A stretch of DNA of 64,000 bases. Source: Deltaproteobacteria bacterium (GTDB lineage: Bacteria; Desulfobacterota; Desulfuromonadia; Geobacterales; Pseudopelobacteraceae). Below, one piece after another: positions 8,078 through 15,928 of this stretch. The position numbers and the translations under genes are program-made. The stretch spans positions 62,001 to 126,000 of the forward strand of contig JAJXYO010000015.1 of assembly GCA_021780495.1 (NCBI GenBank), written 5' to 3'. The notes below the pieces were generated by a model, which saw nothing but the letters and a program-made list of their open reading frames with translations, was not told where the DNA came from and searched no databases. Every line of letters starts with the position of its first letter. Within the stretch, counting starts at the first letter, position 1.

Positions 8078-9079
8078 ATGGGCACGTTTACGAGTAAACC
8101 GGCCGGTACCATGCGGAGCGTGGTGCAGTGCTGCTTTTTGGTCTGGGTGATCGGGATCGGCATCCGTTTCGGCATGTATGTCAACGCCGCTGAAAGCGGC
8201 GCTGCCGCTCCGCTGGTTGCCCGTCCGCCGGGGGTGGAGGGCTTCCTGCCCATCGGCGCCCTGACCAGCTTAAAGTACTGGTTGCTGACCGGGCAGATCC
8301 ACCCGGTCCATCCCGCCGCTCTGGTTATCTTTCTGACGATCCTGCTCATGAGCCTGCTGGCCAAGAAATCCTTCTGCTCCTGGCTCTGCCCGGTCGGCAC
8401 CCTCTCCGAAGGGGCGCACACGCTGGGCCGCCGGCTGTCCGGCCGGAGTTTGCGCATCTGGCCCTGGTTCGACGTCCTGCTGAGGGCGATCAAATACCTG
8501 CTGTTGCTGCTGTTCGTGAAGCTGATCGTGCTGGATATGCCCGCCGCCGCCCTGGGCAGCTTTCTGGATGCTCCCTACTGGGCCGTCAGCGATGTCAAGA
8601 TGCTCCATTTCTTCACCCGCATGTCCGTTGCCACAATGGCGGTCCTGGCGATCCTGACCCTGTTGTCCCTCGTGTACAGGATGTTCTGGTGCCGGTATCT
8701 CTGTCCCTATGGCGCCTTGCTGGGTCTGGCAAGTATGCTCAGCCCCTTCAAGATCCGGCGCGACCCGACCGGTTGTACCGGCTGCCGGCGTTGTAGCGCC
8801 GCCTGCCCATCCCGGCTGGAGGTGCATGCCTGCGCAACGGTTTCGTCGGCGGAATGCACCGGCTGTCTCACCTGTGTTGACAGCTGTCCGGAAGCACATG
8901 TGCTCGCTATGCGGCCCGCATTCTGGAAACAGCCGCCGGCAGGGGGCTTTCCAACGCTGGTTGTACTGCTCTTTATGGCGGGGATCGCCGCCGGCATGGC
9001 CAGCGGTCACTGGCGCAGTTCGCTGAGCTATGCCGATTATCAACGGCTCATGCCGCTCCTGCCGTACGTGAGCCATTGA
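8078..9079 (+). CDS. NapH-like membrane polyferredoxin
   Basis: A 333-residue integral membrane protein with about five helices. It has two CX3CP-type motifs facing the cytoplasm (SFCSWLCPVGT and RYLCPYGALLG) and two 4Fe-4S ferredoxin motifs near the C-terminus (CTGCRRCSAACP and CTGCLTCVDSCP). This is the NapH/CcoG architecture, which moves electrons between quinol and periplasmic or cytoplasmic partners. The ATG at 8078 has GAGAGA upstream; an ATG at 8060 has none. Its position 60 bases after nrfA suggests a role in nitrite reduction or its electron supply. A paralogue lies at 61383-62357. Confidence 0.85.
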   Translation: MGTFTSKPAGTMRSVVQCCFLVWVIGIGIRFGMYVNAAESGAAAPLVARPPGVEGFLPIGALTSLKYWLLTGQIHPVHPAALVIFLTILLMSLLAKKSFCSWLCPVGTLSEGAHTLGRRLSGRSLRIWPWFDVLLRAIKYLLLLLFVKLIVLDMPAAALGSFLDAPYWAVSDVKMLHFFTRMSVATMAVLAILTLLSLVYRMFWCRYLCPYGALLGLASMLSPFKIRRDPTGCTGCRRCSAACPSRLEVHACATVSSAECTGCLTCVDSCPEAHVLAMRPAFWKQPPAGGFPTLVVLLFMAGIAAGMASGHWRSSLSYADYQRLMPLLPYVSH

Positions 9080-9127
9080 GGTGAGGGCGGCAGGATTAAA
9101 CGCAGGGCACTATCCCGGGAGGGGCAT

Positions 9128-9658
9128 GTGAAGATCAGAAAAAGAATAACCGGGCTGCCCCGACGCTGTATGGCGCCTCTGCGTGGTCCGCGCCCGGCCA
9201 TGTCGCTGCGCTACGCCTTCTGGAGCTTCCTGAGCGGCACCCTGGGCATCCTGGCCATATGCGAGATAACCACCCTGGTCGGGCACCCTCTGCTGATCGG
9301 CTCGTTCGGCGCCTCGGCGGTGCTGCTCTTCGGCGCCACCGACTCGCCGCTGGCCCAGCCGCGCAACCTGGTGGGCGGGCATCTCGTTTCCGCCGGGGTG
9401 GCGGTGGTGGTGGTCGCCCTGTTTGGTTCCTCGCCCTTGACCATGGCCCTTGGGGTCGGGCTGGCCATATTTGTGATGAACCTGACCCACACAACGCATC
9501 CTCCGGGAGGCGCCACCGCCCTGATCGGTGTGCAGGGAGCGGTGGGGCCGGGCTTTATCCTGCTGCCGGTACTGGCTGGCGCCTTGATCCTCCTGGCAAC
9601 GGCGATCTTTACGAATAATGTGGTGTACCATCGCTCGTATCCCAAACATTGGTTATAA
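9128..9658 (+). CDS. HPP family integral membrane protein
   Basis: A 176-residue protein with four predicted helices and the name-giving motif HPPGGATAL near residue 123, plus LVGHPLLIGSFGASAVLLFG. Some HPP proteins of plants and cyanobacteria have been linked to nitrite transport, so a place just after nrfHA is suggestive but not proof. GTG at 9128 has GGGAGGGG close upstream; the overlapping ATG at 9126 is out of frame. A second, longer HPP-like gene is at 27476. Confidence 0.82.
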   Translation: MKIRKRITGLPRRCMAPLRGPRPAMSLRYAFWSFLSGTLGILAICEITTLVGHPLLIGSFGASAVLLFGATDSPLAQPRNLVGGHLVSAGVAVVVVALFGSSPLTMALGVGLAIFVMNLTHTTHPPGGATALIGVQGAVGPGFILLPVLAGALILLATAIFTNNVVYHRSYPKHWL

Positions 9659-9676
9659 ACCGAAGAAGGTCTGATT

Positions 9677-10369
9677 ATGCCCCGGATTACCCGATACACG
9701 TTCCAGTTCGCCCTGATCGCGCTCCTCATGCTTCCGCTGCCGGCACTGGCCATACCGGCTATCACCTGTCATTGCTTTACCGACCGCTCCTATGAACCGG
9801 GGCATCCTGCCGCGGCCGATCCCTATTTTCTGGCCACCACGCAAAACTCCTTTTTTGCGCAGGTGTTCAACATCGACAAAAAATCGATCGTATTCAAAAA
9901 ACAGCAGGGCATCTCCTCCGATAATCTCTGGATTGCCTACTGGGTTGCTTCCCGCTCGGGGGCGGCTCCGGATAGTCTGCTCCAGGCCAAACAGGATAAT
10001 GGGACCTGGCCGGCTGCTCTGGCCTCCTTGCAGATCAGTCCGAAGACCCTCGGCAGCCGCTTTTCCCATGGCCTGGCCGTGCGACCGTCTTCTGCCCGGC
10101 TGGCCGAAACGGTGGTCGATGAGCTCTTCCTCCATTACCATCTGCTGGCTGACACGGAGTTGTCGGCACTGCGCAAGGCAGGGACCTCCAACCAGGAACT
10201 GATTATTGCCACCCTCGTAGCCGCCAGGACGCGACAACCAGCCCGGCAGATTGTTCTTGCGGTGAACAACGGATCTAAAACCTGGGGATCACTGCTTGCG
10301 TGGGCCTCGATCGACCCTGCCAAGATGCAGCAGGAGCTCGCCCGGATCCTGAACCTGCAGCCGCTGTAG
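9677..10369 (+). CDS. Exported protein with an internal repeat, function unknown
   Basis: A 230-residue protein with a signal peptide (about 1-25), then a short Cys-containing mature start (ITCHCF). I do not recognise a family. Two stretches of about 45 residues resemble each other: about 79-123 (LWIAYWVASR...GTWPAALASLQISP) and about 172-217 (IIATLVAARTR...KTWGSLLAWASIDP). They share the pattern VAxR...LxxxxGxxWxxLLAxxxIxP. It follows the HPP gene by 18 bases and may belong to the nrf operon. The product is probably periplasmic. Confidence 0.65.
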   Translation: MPRITRYTFQFALIALLMLPLPALAIPAITCHCFTDRSYEPGHPAAADPYFLATTQNSFFAQVFNIDKKSIVFKKQQGISSDNLWIAYWVASRSGAAPDSLLQAKQDNGTWPAALASLQISPKTLGSRFSHGLAVRPSSARLAETVVDELFLHYHLLADTELSALRKAGTSNQELIIATLVAARTRQPARQIVLAVNNGSKTWGSLLAWASIDPAKMQQELARILNLQPL

Positions 10370-10506
10370 GTCGTGCGGCGGCCATGCGGCGAGCAGTCGC
10401 ATGGCCGCGACAGGCAGTATTCGAAACCGCATCAATAGCCCTCCCGGCATCCCCCGGCTTTCACCTCGGCACTTATTGTGACCTTTCCGCACGAATCCGC
10501 AGTTTG

Positions 10507-10520
10507 TTGATCTACATCAA
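10507..10520. promoter_or_regulatory. FNR/HcpR-type operator of the RIC-like operon
   Basis: TTGAT-CTAC-ATCAA is a perfect FNR consensus palindrome. A -10-like box TACTCT (10543-10548) lies at class II spacing, giving a start near 10555, 23 bases before the first gene. It shares its half-sites with the operators at 3617 and 5909. Confidence 0.75.
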
Positions 10521-10577
10521 ACACCCCGGCTGTTATCTGCGCTACTCTGAAATCATCACAGAGCACGGAGGCACGCA

Positions 10578-10799
10578 ATGGAATTCAACAACGGACTTGG
10601 CGATACAGCAATACAGGATGTCATGCAGACCTACCCGGAGATCGGCGAGATACTCGCCCGCTTCGACATCGGCTGCACCGCTTGCAAGGTGGGGATCTGT
10701 CTGCTGAAGGATGTGGTCGCCATTCACGGTCTGTCCAAGGAAGACGAAGCGAAGATTGAACAGGAAATCAACCGGCATCTAGCGAAAAAAGGAGAATGA
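10578..10799 (+). CDS. Small DUF1858/RIC-N-like redox protein
   Basis: A 73-residue protein resembling the DUF1858/ScdA N-terminal module. It has TAIQDVMQTYPEIGEILARF followed by DIGCTACKVGICLLKDVV, which replaces the CCGG motif of full RIC proteins with three spaced Cys. Such domains are taken to bind metal or act in redox repair alongside hemerythrin-like partners. GCACGGAGGCACGCA precedes the ATG. It heads an operon with tight spacing (4 bases to the next gene) under an FNR-type operator. Confidence 0.8.
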   Translation: MEFNNGLGDTAIQDVMQTYPEIGEILARFDIGCTACKVGICLLKDVVAIHGLSKEDEAKIEQEINRHLAKKGE

Positions 10800-10802
10800 A
10801 TC

Positions 10803-11258
10803 ATGGGAAATCTGGGATGTGGCTGCCCCGGCAGCATGGCACAGGTAATCGAACGACCGGCAACAGAAGCAACGGGAACGGTAAAAGCGGTCTCTGAACT
10901 CAGGCAGTGGCCGGTGCAACTCCACCTGGTTCCGCCGACCGCGCCCTACTTCAAGAACGCGGAAATGCTGGTATGTGCCGACTGTGTGGCCTTTGCCATG
11001 GGGAGCATGCACCAGGACCTGCTGCCGGGCAAGGCGCTGGCGATCGCCTGTCCGAAGCTGGATGACACCTCCGGCTATGTGGACAAGCTGGCCAACATCT
11101 TTGCGACCAATGAAACGCCCCGTGTCACCGTGGCCATCATGGAGGTGCCCTGTTGTCGCGGGCTGGATATCATGGTCAGGGAAGCGATTCAGAAAAGCGG
11201 CCGGGATATCCCTTTGGAGACGGTGATTGTGGGTATCGACGGCAACCGGAGGAACTGA
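10803..11258 (+). CDS. Cys-rich protein of iron-sulfur oxidoreductase type
   Basis: A 151-residue protein with conserved-looking cysteine groups: GCGCPGS at the N-terminus, CADCVAFAMG near residue 58, ACPKLDD near 82 and CCRGLD near 120. The pattern resembles the non-ferredoxin domain of 4Fe-4S proteins of anaerobes; here no separate ferredoxin domain is present, so this is a short form. The stop overlaps the start of the hemerythrin gene (TGATG), which indicates translational coupling. A role in Fe-S or NO chemistry is inferred from neighbours only. Confidence 0.65.
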   Translation: MGNLGCGCPGSMAQVIERPATEATGTVKAVSELRQWPVQLHLVPPTAPYFKNAEMLVCADCVAFAMGSMHQDLLPGKALAIACPKLDDTSGYVDKLANIFATNETPRVTVAIMEVPCCRGLDIMVREAIQKSGRDIPLETVIVGIDGNRRN

Positions 11259-11806
11259 TGAAAGCAGACATTACCCAAACACTGGTGGATGAGCACCGCC
11301 TGATCCTGCGGATGATCGCACTGCTTGAAAAGAATGCCCCCCGGACGGCGGCCGGGCAGTATCCCAATTGGCAATTCTACCTGGATGGCATTGATTTTAT
11401 TCGTCAGTATGCCGACCGTTTCCACCACGCCAAGGAAGAAGAGGTCCTCTTCAAGGCCTTGATCGATAACGGCATGCCCACGGAGCACAGCCCGGTCGCC
11501 GCCATGCTGATGGAGCACGATCAGGGCCGCAGCTTTGTCCAGGCCATGGAAGCTGCCGTTCATGAGGCCCGGGCCGGTCGAACCGATAGCTGCCAGGCTA
11601 TTGCCGATAATGCCCTGGGGTATGCCGCACTGTTGCGTGAGCATATCGGCAAGGAGGATGACATTCTCTATCCCCTGGCCGAACGGGTGATTCCCGATAG
11701 CATGCGCAGCACCATCCTGCAGGGTTACCAGGCCGCCGCAGCCCAGGTGCCAGCGGGCTTTAGCGAACATTACCGGGATATTGTGACGCGGTACGAGCAG
11801 GAATAA
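11258..11806 (+). CDS. Hemerythrin HHE domain protein
   Basis: A 182-residue all-helical protein. The di-iron ligand pattern is DEHRLI near residue 12, FHHAKEEEVLF near 58, MEHDQGR near 87 and REHIGKEDDILYP near 125, typical of the YtfE-like HHE family. These bind a non-haem di-iron site and sense or handle oxygen or NO. It is coupled to the preceding gene by one-base overlap. Together with the DUF1858-like gene it looks like a RIC protein split into parts. Confidence 0.85.
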   Translation: MKADITQTLVDEHRLILRMIALLEKNAPRTAAGQYPNWQFYLDGIDFIRQYADRFHHAKEEEVLFKALIDNGMPTEHSPVAAMLMEHDQGRSFVQAMEAAVHEARAGRTDSCQAIADNALGYAALLREHIGKEDDILYPLAERVIPDSMRSTILQGYQAAAAQVPAGFSEHYRDIVTRYEQE

Positions 11807-11827
11807 GCGAGTCGAGGGAGAATTGAG

Positions 11828-11965
11828 ATGCTGACCACCAGTGAAATAGCAGTTACGGCAACTATCTGGGTACTGACGGCTGCCGGCGGGTTCTTCGGGA
11901 CCCGCGCCGCCTGGCGCAAAAAGAAAAGGTGCAACACAAAACCTGAACCAAAGACCGGGGCGTAA
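11828..11965 (+). CDS. Small single-helix membrane protein
   Basis: A 45-residue product starting MLTTSEIAVTATIW. It has one membrane helix (about residues 6-24) followed by a basic tail (AAWRKKKRC). GGGAGAATTGAG precedes the ATG, and it is the last gene of the RIC-like operon, 21 bases after the hemerythrin gene. The stop lies inside the left arm of the terminator. I do not recognise a family. Confidence 0.55.
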   Translation: MLTTSEIAVTATIWVLTAAGGFFGTRAAWRKKKRCNTKPEPKTGA

Positions 11966-11991
11966 GCGATCGTGACGAAGCCCCGGTCTTT
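11950..11991 (+). terminator. Hairpin ending the RIC-like operon
   Basis: A perfect 12-bp stem, AAAGACCGGGGC (11950-11961) and its complement (11980-11991), with an 18-base loop. The right arm ends in three Ts but no longer U run follows. It overlaps the end of the small membrane protein gene. Confidence 0.55.
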
Positions 11992-12200
11992 GCTGGTCCC
12001 CTCCCGTAAGATCAACTTCAAACCTTTCCTCAGAACCGCCGCGCTCTAGTGTCGAGTATGTACGCCAGCGAAAGTTTTAATATGCATTGGAAGACGTTTT
12101 GTCTTCATGACTAACAATTCTACCTTGAGGCAGCCTTGAGATTGTCAAAACAGGTCATGAAGTCGGCATTAGTCCACATCACTTCACGGTTTTAACCGTT
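11992..12200. other. Convergent gap between the RIC-like and chromate operons
   Basis: No gene seen. A short inverted repeat (GAAGAC-GTTTT-GTCTTC near 12090) is the only structure noticed. The region separates operons that point towards each other. Confidence 0.5.
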
Positions 12201-13379
12201 TCAGGTGTGATACAAAATCACCCCCGCTATGGCCGAAACGCCAATAAGCAGCGGTTCCGGCACCTTCCAGTGCCACAGGATCAGCCCGCTCGCAATGCCG
12301 ATAAGTGCTGTCTTTACGTCTATGATTGATCCTTGAGCCAGAATGACCGAAGCCCCGGCAATGGCGCCGGCAGCAGCAGCTGTGGCCCCCTTGACGAATC
12401 CCTTGAGCGCCGGTTTTTCCCGGTATCTGACAATGTAGCGACCGACGAAGAGCACAAACAGATAGACCGGCAGAAAGACCCCTCCGGCAGCAACCGATGC
12501 GCCCCAAAACCCTGCCACGAGATAGCCGACAAAGGCAGCGGTGATGACCACCGGCCCCGGGGTTATGATGCCGACCGCAATGGCATCGAGAAACTGCCTC
12601 TCTGTCAGCCAACCATGATTAAGAACGACCCCCTGGTGCAGAAACGGCACAATGGCCAGTCCGCTGCCGAAGGTGAAAGCTCCCGCCTTCACGAAAAATG
12701 CCCCCAACTCCAGAAGTACCGGCATGGCGACCGATATGCCTAACGCTGTCGGAACACTCAACATGCCAAGACCGATATTGCCGGGCTTTTTCCAATTCTT
12801 GGGAGGGTAATAGAGGAGTATGCCGATGATACCGGCAATGACAAACAGCAGGGCAATCTCTGTACGAGCAACAACCGTTATCATTGCAACGAGCACGAAT
12901 ATGGCCCACAAGCGCCTATCAGTACCTACCGTCGTTCCGGCAAGGCGGATTGCAGAGAGCGCCACGATGGCGATGATTGTTGGCCCAATCCCGTAGAAAA
13001 GCGCCTGAACAAGAGAAAGACCTTGATAGGCAACGTACAGATAGGAGATGGCCAGTACGATCAGGAAGGGCGGGAGGATGAAAACAATGCCGACTAGCGA
13101 AGCACCGATAGTCCCGTGACGAATAAATCCGATCCACATGGCGAGTTGGGCCGCCAGCGGGCCGGGCATCATCTGGGAAAAGGCGAGTCCTTCCTTGTAC
13201 TCTTGTTCCGAGATCCACCCCCTGGGTATTAGGTCTCGCTGCATGTAACCGGCAAGTGCTATCGGCCCGCCAAAACCGTATGAACCAAGACGAAGAAAAT
13301 ACAACACCAGTTCCCGCAGCCCAACCGGTTTCAGGTCGTCTGTGTCGCCATCGGCTATCTGTTCGTTTGACTCACTCAT
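12201..13379 (-). CDS. chrA: Chromate efflux transporter ChrA
   Basis: A 392-residue CHR-family membrane protein with two homologous halves. Each has the repeat signature: FLRLGSYGFGGPIALAGYM with FSQMMPGPLAAQLAMW in the first, and FFVKAGAFTFGSGLAIVPFL with ITPGPVVITAAFVGYL in the second. ChrA exports chromate (or sulfate-like oxyanions) across the inner membrane. I chose the ATG at 13379, preceded by GGGAG on the minus strand; the frame is open 28 codons further. It is last in a minus-strand operon after chrB and a pentahaem cytochrome. A GC-rich hairpin lies between it and the cytochrome. Confidence 0.92.
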   Translation of the reverse strand: MSESNEQIADGDTDDLKPVGLRELVLYFLRLGSYGFGGPIALAGYMQRDLIPRGWISEQEYKEGLAFSQMMPGPLAAQLAMWIGFIRHGTIGASLVGIVFILPPFLIVLAISYLYVAYQGLSLVQALFYGIGPTIIAIVALSAIRLAGTTVGTDRRLWAIFVLVAMITVVARTEIALLFVIAGIIGILLYYPPKNWKKPGNIGLGMLSVPTALGISVAMPVLLELGAFFVKAGAFTFGSGLAIVPFLHQGVVLNHGWLTERQFLDAIAVGIITPGPVVITAAFVGYLVAGFWGASVAAGGVFLPVYLFVLFVGRYIVRYREKPALKGFVKGATAAAAGAIAGASVILAQGSIIDVKTALIGIASGLILWHWKVPEPLLIGVSAIAGVILYHT

Positions 13380-13452
13380 CGGATGTAATCTCCCAACCGT
13401 ACCTTCAATCCCGGATATAAGAGCAAATAGGTAGTACCGCAGTCCGGAGAGG

Positions 13453-13474
13453 GGGGCCTGCAAACGCAGGCCCC
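13453..13474 (-). repeat. GC-rich intercistronic hairpin between cytochrome and chrA
   Basis: A perfect 9-bp stem (13453-13461 and 13466-13474; GGGGCCTGC and complement) with a 4-base loop, 52 bases after the cytochrome stop and about 70 before chrA. No U tract follows on the minus strand. It resembles the hairpin after nrfA at 8029 in position and composition. Confidence 0.5.
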
Positions 13475-13525
13475 GTTGCGAGCAGTATAAGAAATGCTGT
13501 AAAAATACAGCGGCGTAACATGACG

Positions 13526-14764
13526 TTACCCTTTTTTTACCTTGATGCGGAGGGTGGTGCTGTTGATCTCCGTCTGATCGTCTTTGAACGATCTGTTGTT
13601 GTACCGGTTAAGGTCATAGATCAGTCGGGCCTTGACAGTGTACTCTCCTGCCTTCAGATTTGGAGCCCAGGGAAGAATCCGTTCCTCTCCGGCCCGGATG
13701 CTGGTTTCGTGTGGCCCCTGGGCGTCGGCCTGAGTAGCGGCAATGGCATCGGGGCGCTTCTTATCCTCTTCCAGGAACTTCTTGTCATCCGGGCGAGGTC
13801 CATACCAGGGGGCGAACATCCACTCCTTGGTGGCAACGTTCTTCCCTTTTTTGTTCAGGACTTCCACGTTCAGGTAGATGGCCCGGCGATTGGAGCCGGT
13901 CGGAACCGAATGCCCGGCGCCGATGTTGATGACATGGAAGTTCATGTTGGGACTGCCCGCGTCCGGCTGGCTGATCGCCATGCTGAGAGCACTGGCAAGA
14001 CGCTGCCGGGAACGCCCACCGGTCCAGAGGTGACGTGCAACGGCCCGCTCCGGGTTGTTATAATTTTCCGCAACCTTACGCAAGGTTCTCGGCATGTGGC
14101 AGTCCTGGCACTGCTGCTTGCCAAGTCCCGGTTTGTTGAAATCCTCTCGCCACTCCAGGAAGGTCTGGGTTTGCTTGCCAACCACCCGCTTACCCATGCT
14201 GTGGCAGTAGGCGCACATGGCCGAGGTCTGAATGGCTGGATCAGCGACGGTCTCATGGGGGGCATTGACACTGTAAGGTCCCCTGATCTTCCCTTCCGGG
14301 GTGAGATGACAGCTGGCGCAGGTAATCCCGACCGCCTCTTTGTCTTTCGGACGTCCTTTCGGTTTCACCATTTCCAGGGTGTTGGTGTCTGGAATGGCAA
14401 ATGGTTCCGGATAGTGGCAGACGTTGCACGACTTACCCTCTTCCTCAGCCTCTCTGGCATGAATGGGGTACGGTTCAACCCCGGCAAAGGCATGGGCCGT
14501 TGCGGTGGCCGAGACTTTGACGGGCATGGTCAGTTTTTCACTTGCCTTAGTCGGCACCGTAGTCGGTTTATAGTGAATGTCGCTCCCGAAGCCAAAGGCA
14601 AACTCCCGGTAGATCGCTTTGTGGCAGGCGCCGCAGGTTTCCGACGGGGTCGCCGTCCCGTCCGGGAAGGTTACCTCTGCGGACCATGCTGTTGCCGCGA
14701 TTGAGGCTGTTAATAGTAATGCTGCCATAGCCGATAGAACGTTTGATTTGATGCCATGTGTCAT
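13526..14764 (-). CDS. Pentahaem cytochrome c of the chromate operon
   Basis: A 412-residue exported protein with signal peptide (SAMAALLLTASIAATAWSA). Five haem motifs occur in the first half: CGACH, CNVCH, CASCH, CAYCH and CQDCH. The C-terminal 170 residues lack haem motifs and begin with a conserved-looking INIGAGHSVPTGSNRRAIYL, with beta-rich character. It is probably periplasmic. Its place between chrB and chrA suggests it reduces chromate or supports its detoxification; this is inference. The ATG at 14764 follows AAGAAAGGAGAAATCA; the frame extends 24 codons upstream without a better site. Confidence 0.85.
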   Translation of the reverse strand: MTHGIKSNVLSAMAALLLTASIAATAWSAEVTFPDGTATPSETCGACHKAIYREFAFGFGSDIHYKPTTVPTKASEKLTMPVKVSATATAHAFAGVEPYPIHAREAEEEGKSCNVCHYPEPFAIPDTNTLEMVKPKGRPKDKEAVGITCASCHLTPEGKIRGPYSVNAPHETVADPAIQTSAMCAYCHSMGKRVVGKQTQTFLEWREDFNKPGLGKQQCQDCHMPRTLRKVAENYNNPERAVARHLWTGGRSRQRLASALSMAISQPDAGSPNMNFHVINIGAGHSVPTGSNRRAIYLNVEVLNKKGKNVATKEWMFAPWYGPRPDDKKFLEEDKKRPDAIAATQADAQGPHETSIRAGEERILPWAPNLKAGEYTVKARLIYDLNRYNNRSFKDDQTEINSTTLRIKVKKG

Positions 14765-14804
14765 TGATTTCTCCTTTCTTGTGCTTGAGATGAGCTTCCT
14801 GTAA

Positions 14805-15797
14805 CTACTGGCTTTGTGCTGCATAGAGCATATCAAAGATGCCCATTCCTTTCTCTAGGGCCTTGTGGTCGTCTTTGACCGTCTTCCTGATCCCATCGAG
14901 AATCTCCCTCAGACCTTCTGCCGCGGGGTTGCGATACCTGTCATCCTGCAGATCGAGCTGGTGAACTATTTCGGCCACAATGCCGAGTGCCTTGTCTTTC
15001 AACCTGAACGCCTCAATCAATACCTCGAAGGTGCAGTTCTCTCCTGCATGGGTAAATTGACCGCCTACCATGTCAAAAACAATCGTACCTTCAGCCTGAC
15101 CCTTGATTTCGTTTTCATCGATAAATCCAAATGCGGCGGTCTTGTCGATAAACCTTTTTATCAGCCATGCCGAAGCCATTCGGTCAATGAACGGCCTTTT
15201 TCTGGTAACCCATGTCTTGCCTTGATAGTCTGCAATATGCCTCTTTTCAATCTCAATTGTCGGCACTACAGGCTGACTGCGTGTCAAACCGGTAACTATT
15301 TCGGTAACATGTTTCAGTCTCTGCTCCAGCTCCTTGCGCGTATTGGAAGCGAAAAAATCAATTTTTCCCAGGTCTTGAAATTCTTTGATAAATTTATTCA
15401 ACTCCCCATTAAATTTATTATTGTTGGCTGCTACAGTGTTTTTTGCGGTCGTGGCGAGCTTGTTTTCAAGTTCGTCCAGTCTTGACCCGATATCCTGGTA
15501 ATCCTTTTCCCTTTGCTGATCAAAAAGTTTGGTTATTTCTTCATTTTTCATGGGCTCGATTCGTGACACTTGAACGAAGGCTGCTTCCCCCTGCAAAGCC
15601 GTAACAGTTGACACCAGCCATTGGTACAACTCGTAATGGTCGTCATTGCAGGGAAGGATATACACCGACCCTTTGAATTGCACGGCCCCCGTTTTTACCA
15701 GCATCCTCCAAATTTTCATCCGTGTGCTTACCGGTTTGGATGGCACACTGTAGAAGAAAAGGAGCCACTCTTGTTGTATGTCTTTGTCCTTTTGCAT
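14805..15797 (-). CDS. chrB: Chromate resistance protein ChrB
   Basis: A 330-residue protein with the two ChrB domains. The N-terminal one (about 1-170) has the family opening WLLFFYSVPSKPVSTRMKIWRML and the ILPCNDDHYELYQWL region. The C-terminal one (about 205-325) begins WVTRKRPFIDRMASAWLIKRFID and contains DMVGGQFTHAGENCTFEVL. ChrB homologues act as chromate-responsive regulators or resistance factors. GAGAGAGGCTCG precedes the ATG. It heads the operon; the stretch between it and cbiO has a promoter overlapped by a palindrome, which fits autoregulation. Confidence 0.9.
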   Translation of the reverse strand: MQKDKDIQQEWLLFFYSVPSKPVSTRMKIWRMLVKTGAVQFKGSVYILPCNDDHYELYQWLVSTVTALQGEAAFVQVSRIEPMKNEEITKLFDQQREKDYQDIGSRLDELENKLATTAKNTVAANNNKFNGELNKFIKEFQDLGKIDFFASNTRKELEQRLKHVTEIVTGLTRSQPVVPTIEIEKRHIADYQGKTWVTRKRPFIDRMASAWLIKRFIDKTAAFGFIDENEIKGQAEGTIVFDMVGGQFTHAGENCTFEVLIEAFRLKDKALGIVAEIVHQLDLQDDRYRNPAAEGLREILDGIRKTVKDDHKALEKGMGIFDMLYAAQSQ

Positions 15798-15831
15798 CGA
15801 GCCTCTCTCTTTAATTAATGTATCGTTTGTT

Positions 15832-15863
15832 ACATATTGTAATATGTGATACTAAATTGGCAA
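15832..15863 (-). promoter_or_regulatory. Promoter and operator-like palindrome of the chr operon
   Basis: On the minus strand TTGCCA (15858-15863) and TACAAT (15836-15841) with a 16-base spacer resemble sigma-70 boxes. The inverted repeat ACATAT-N4-ATATGT (15832-15847) covers the -10 box, with outer GTATC/GATAC elements on either side. A repressor such as ChrB could bind here. Confidence 0.5.
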
Positions 15864-15928
15864 GATAAATCTTTTCAAGCGGAAACCGGTTATAGAAGAC
15901 TATTACGGGAAGGCAATGTAATGCGACG

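Noticed and set aside
13520-14704. A 394-codon plus-strand frame opposite the chromate-operon cytochrome
   Set aside because: The minus strand encodes five haem motifs and a signal peptide with a good ribosome site; the plus-strand product resembles nothing.
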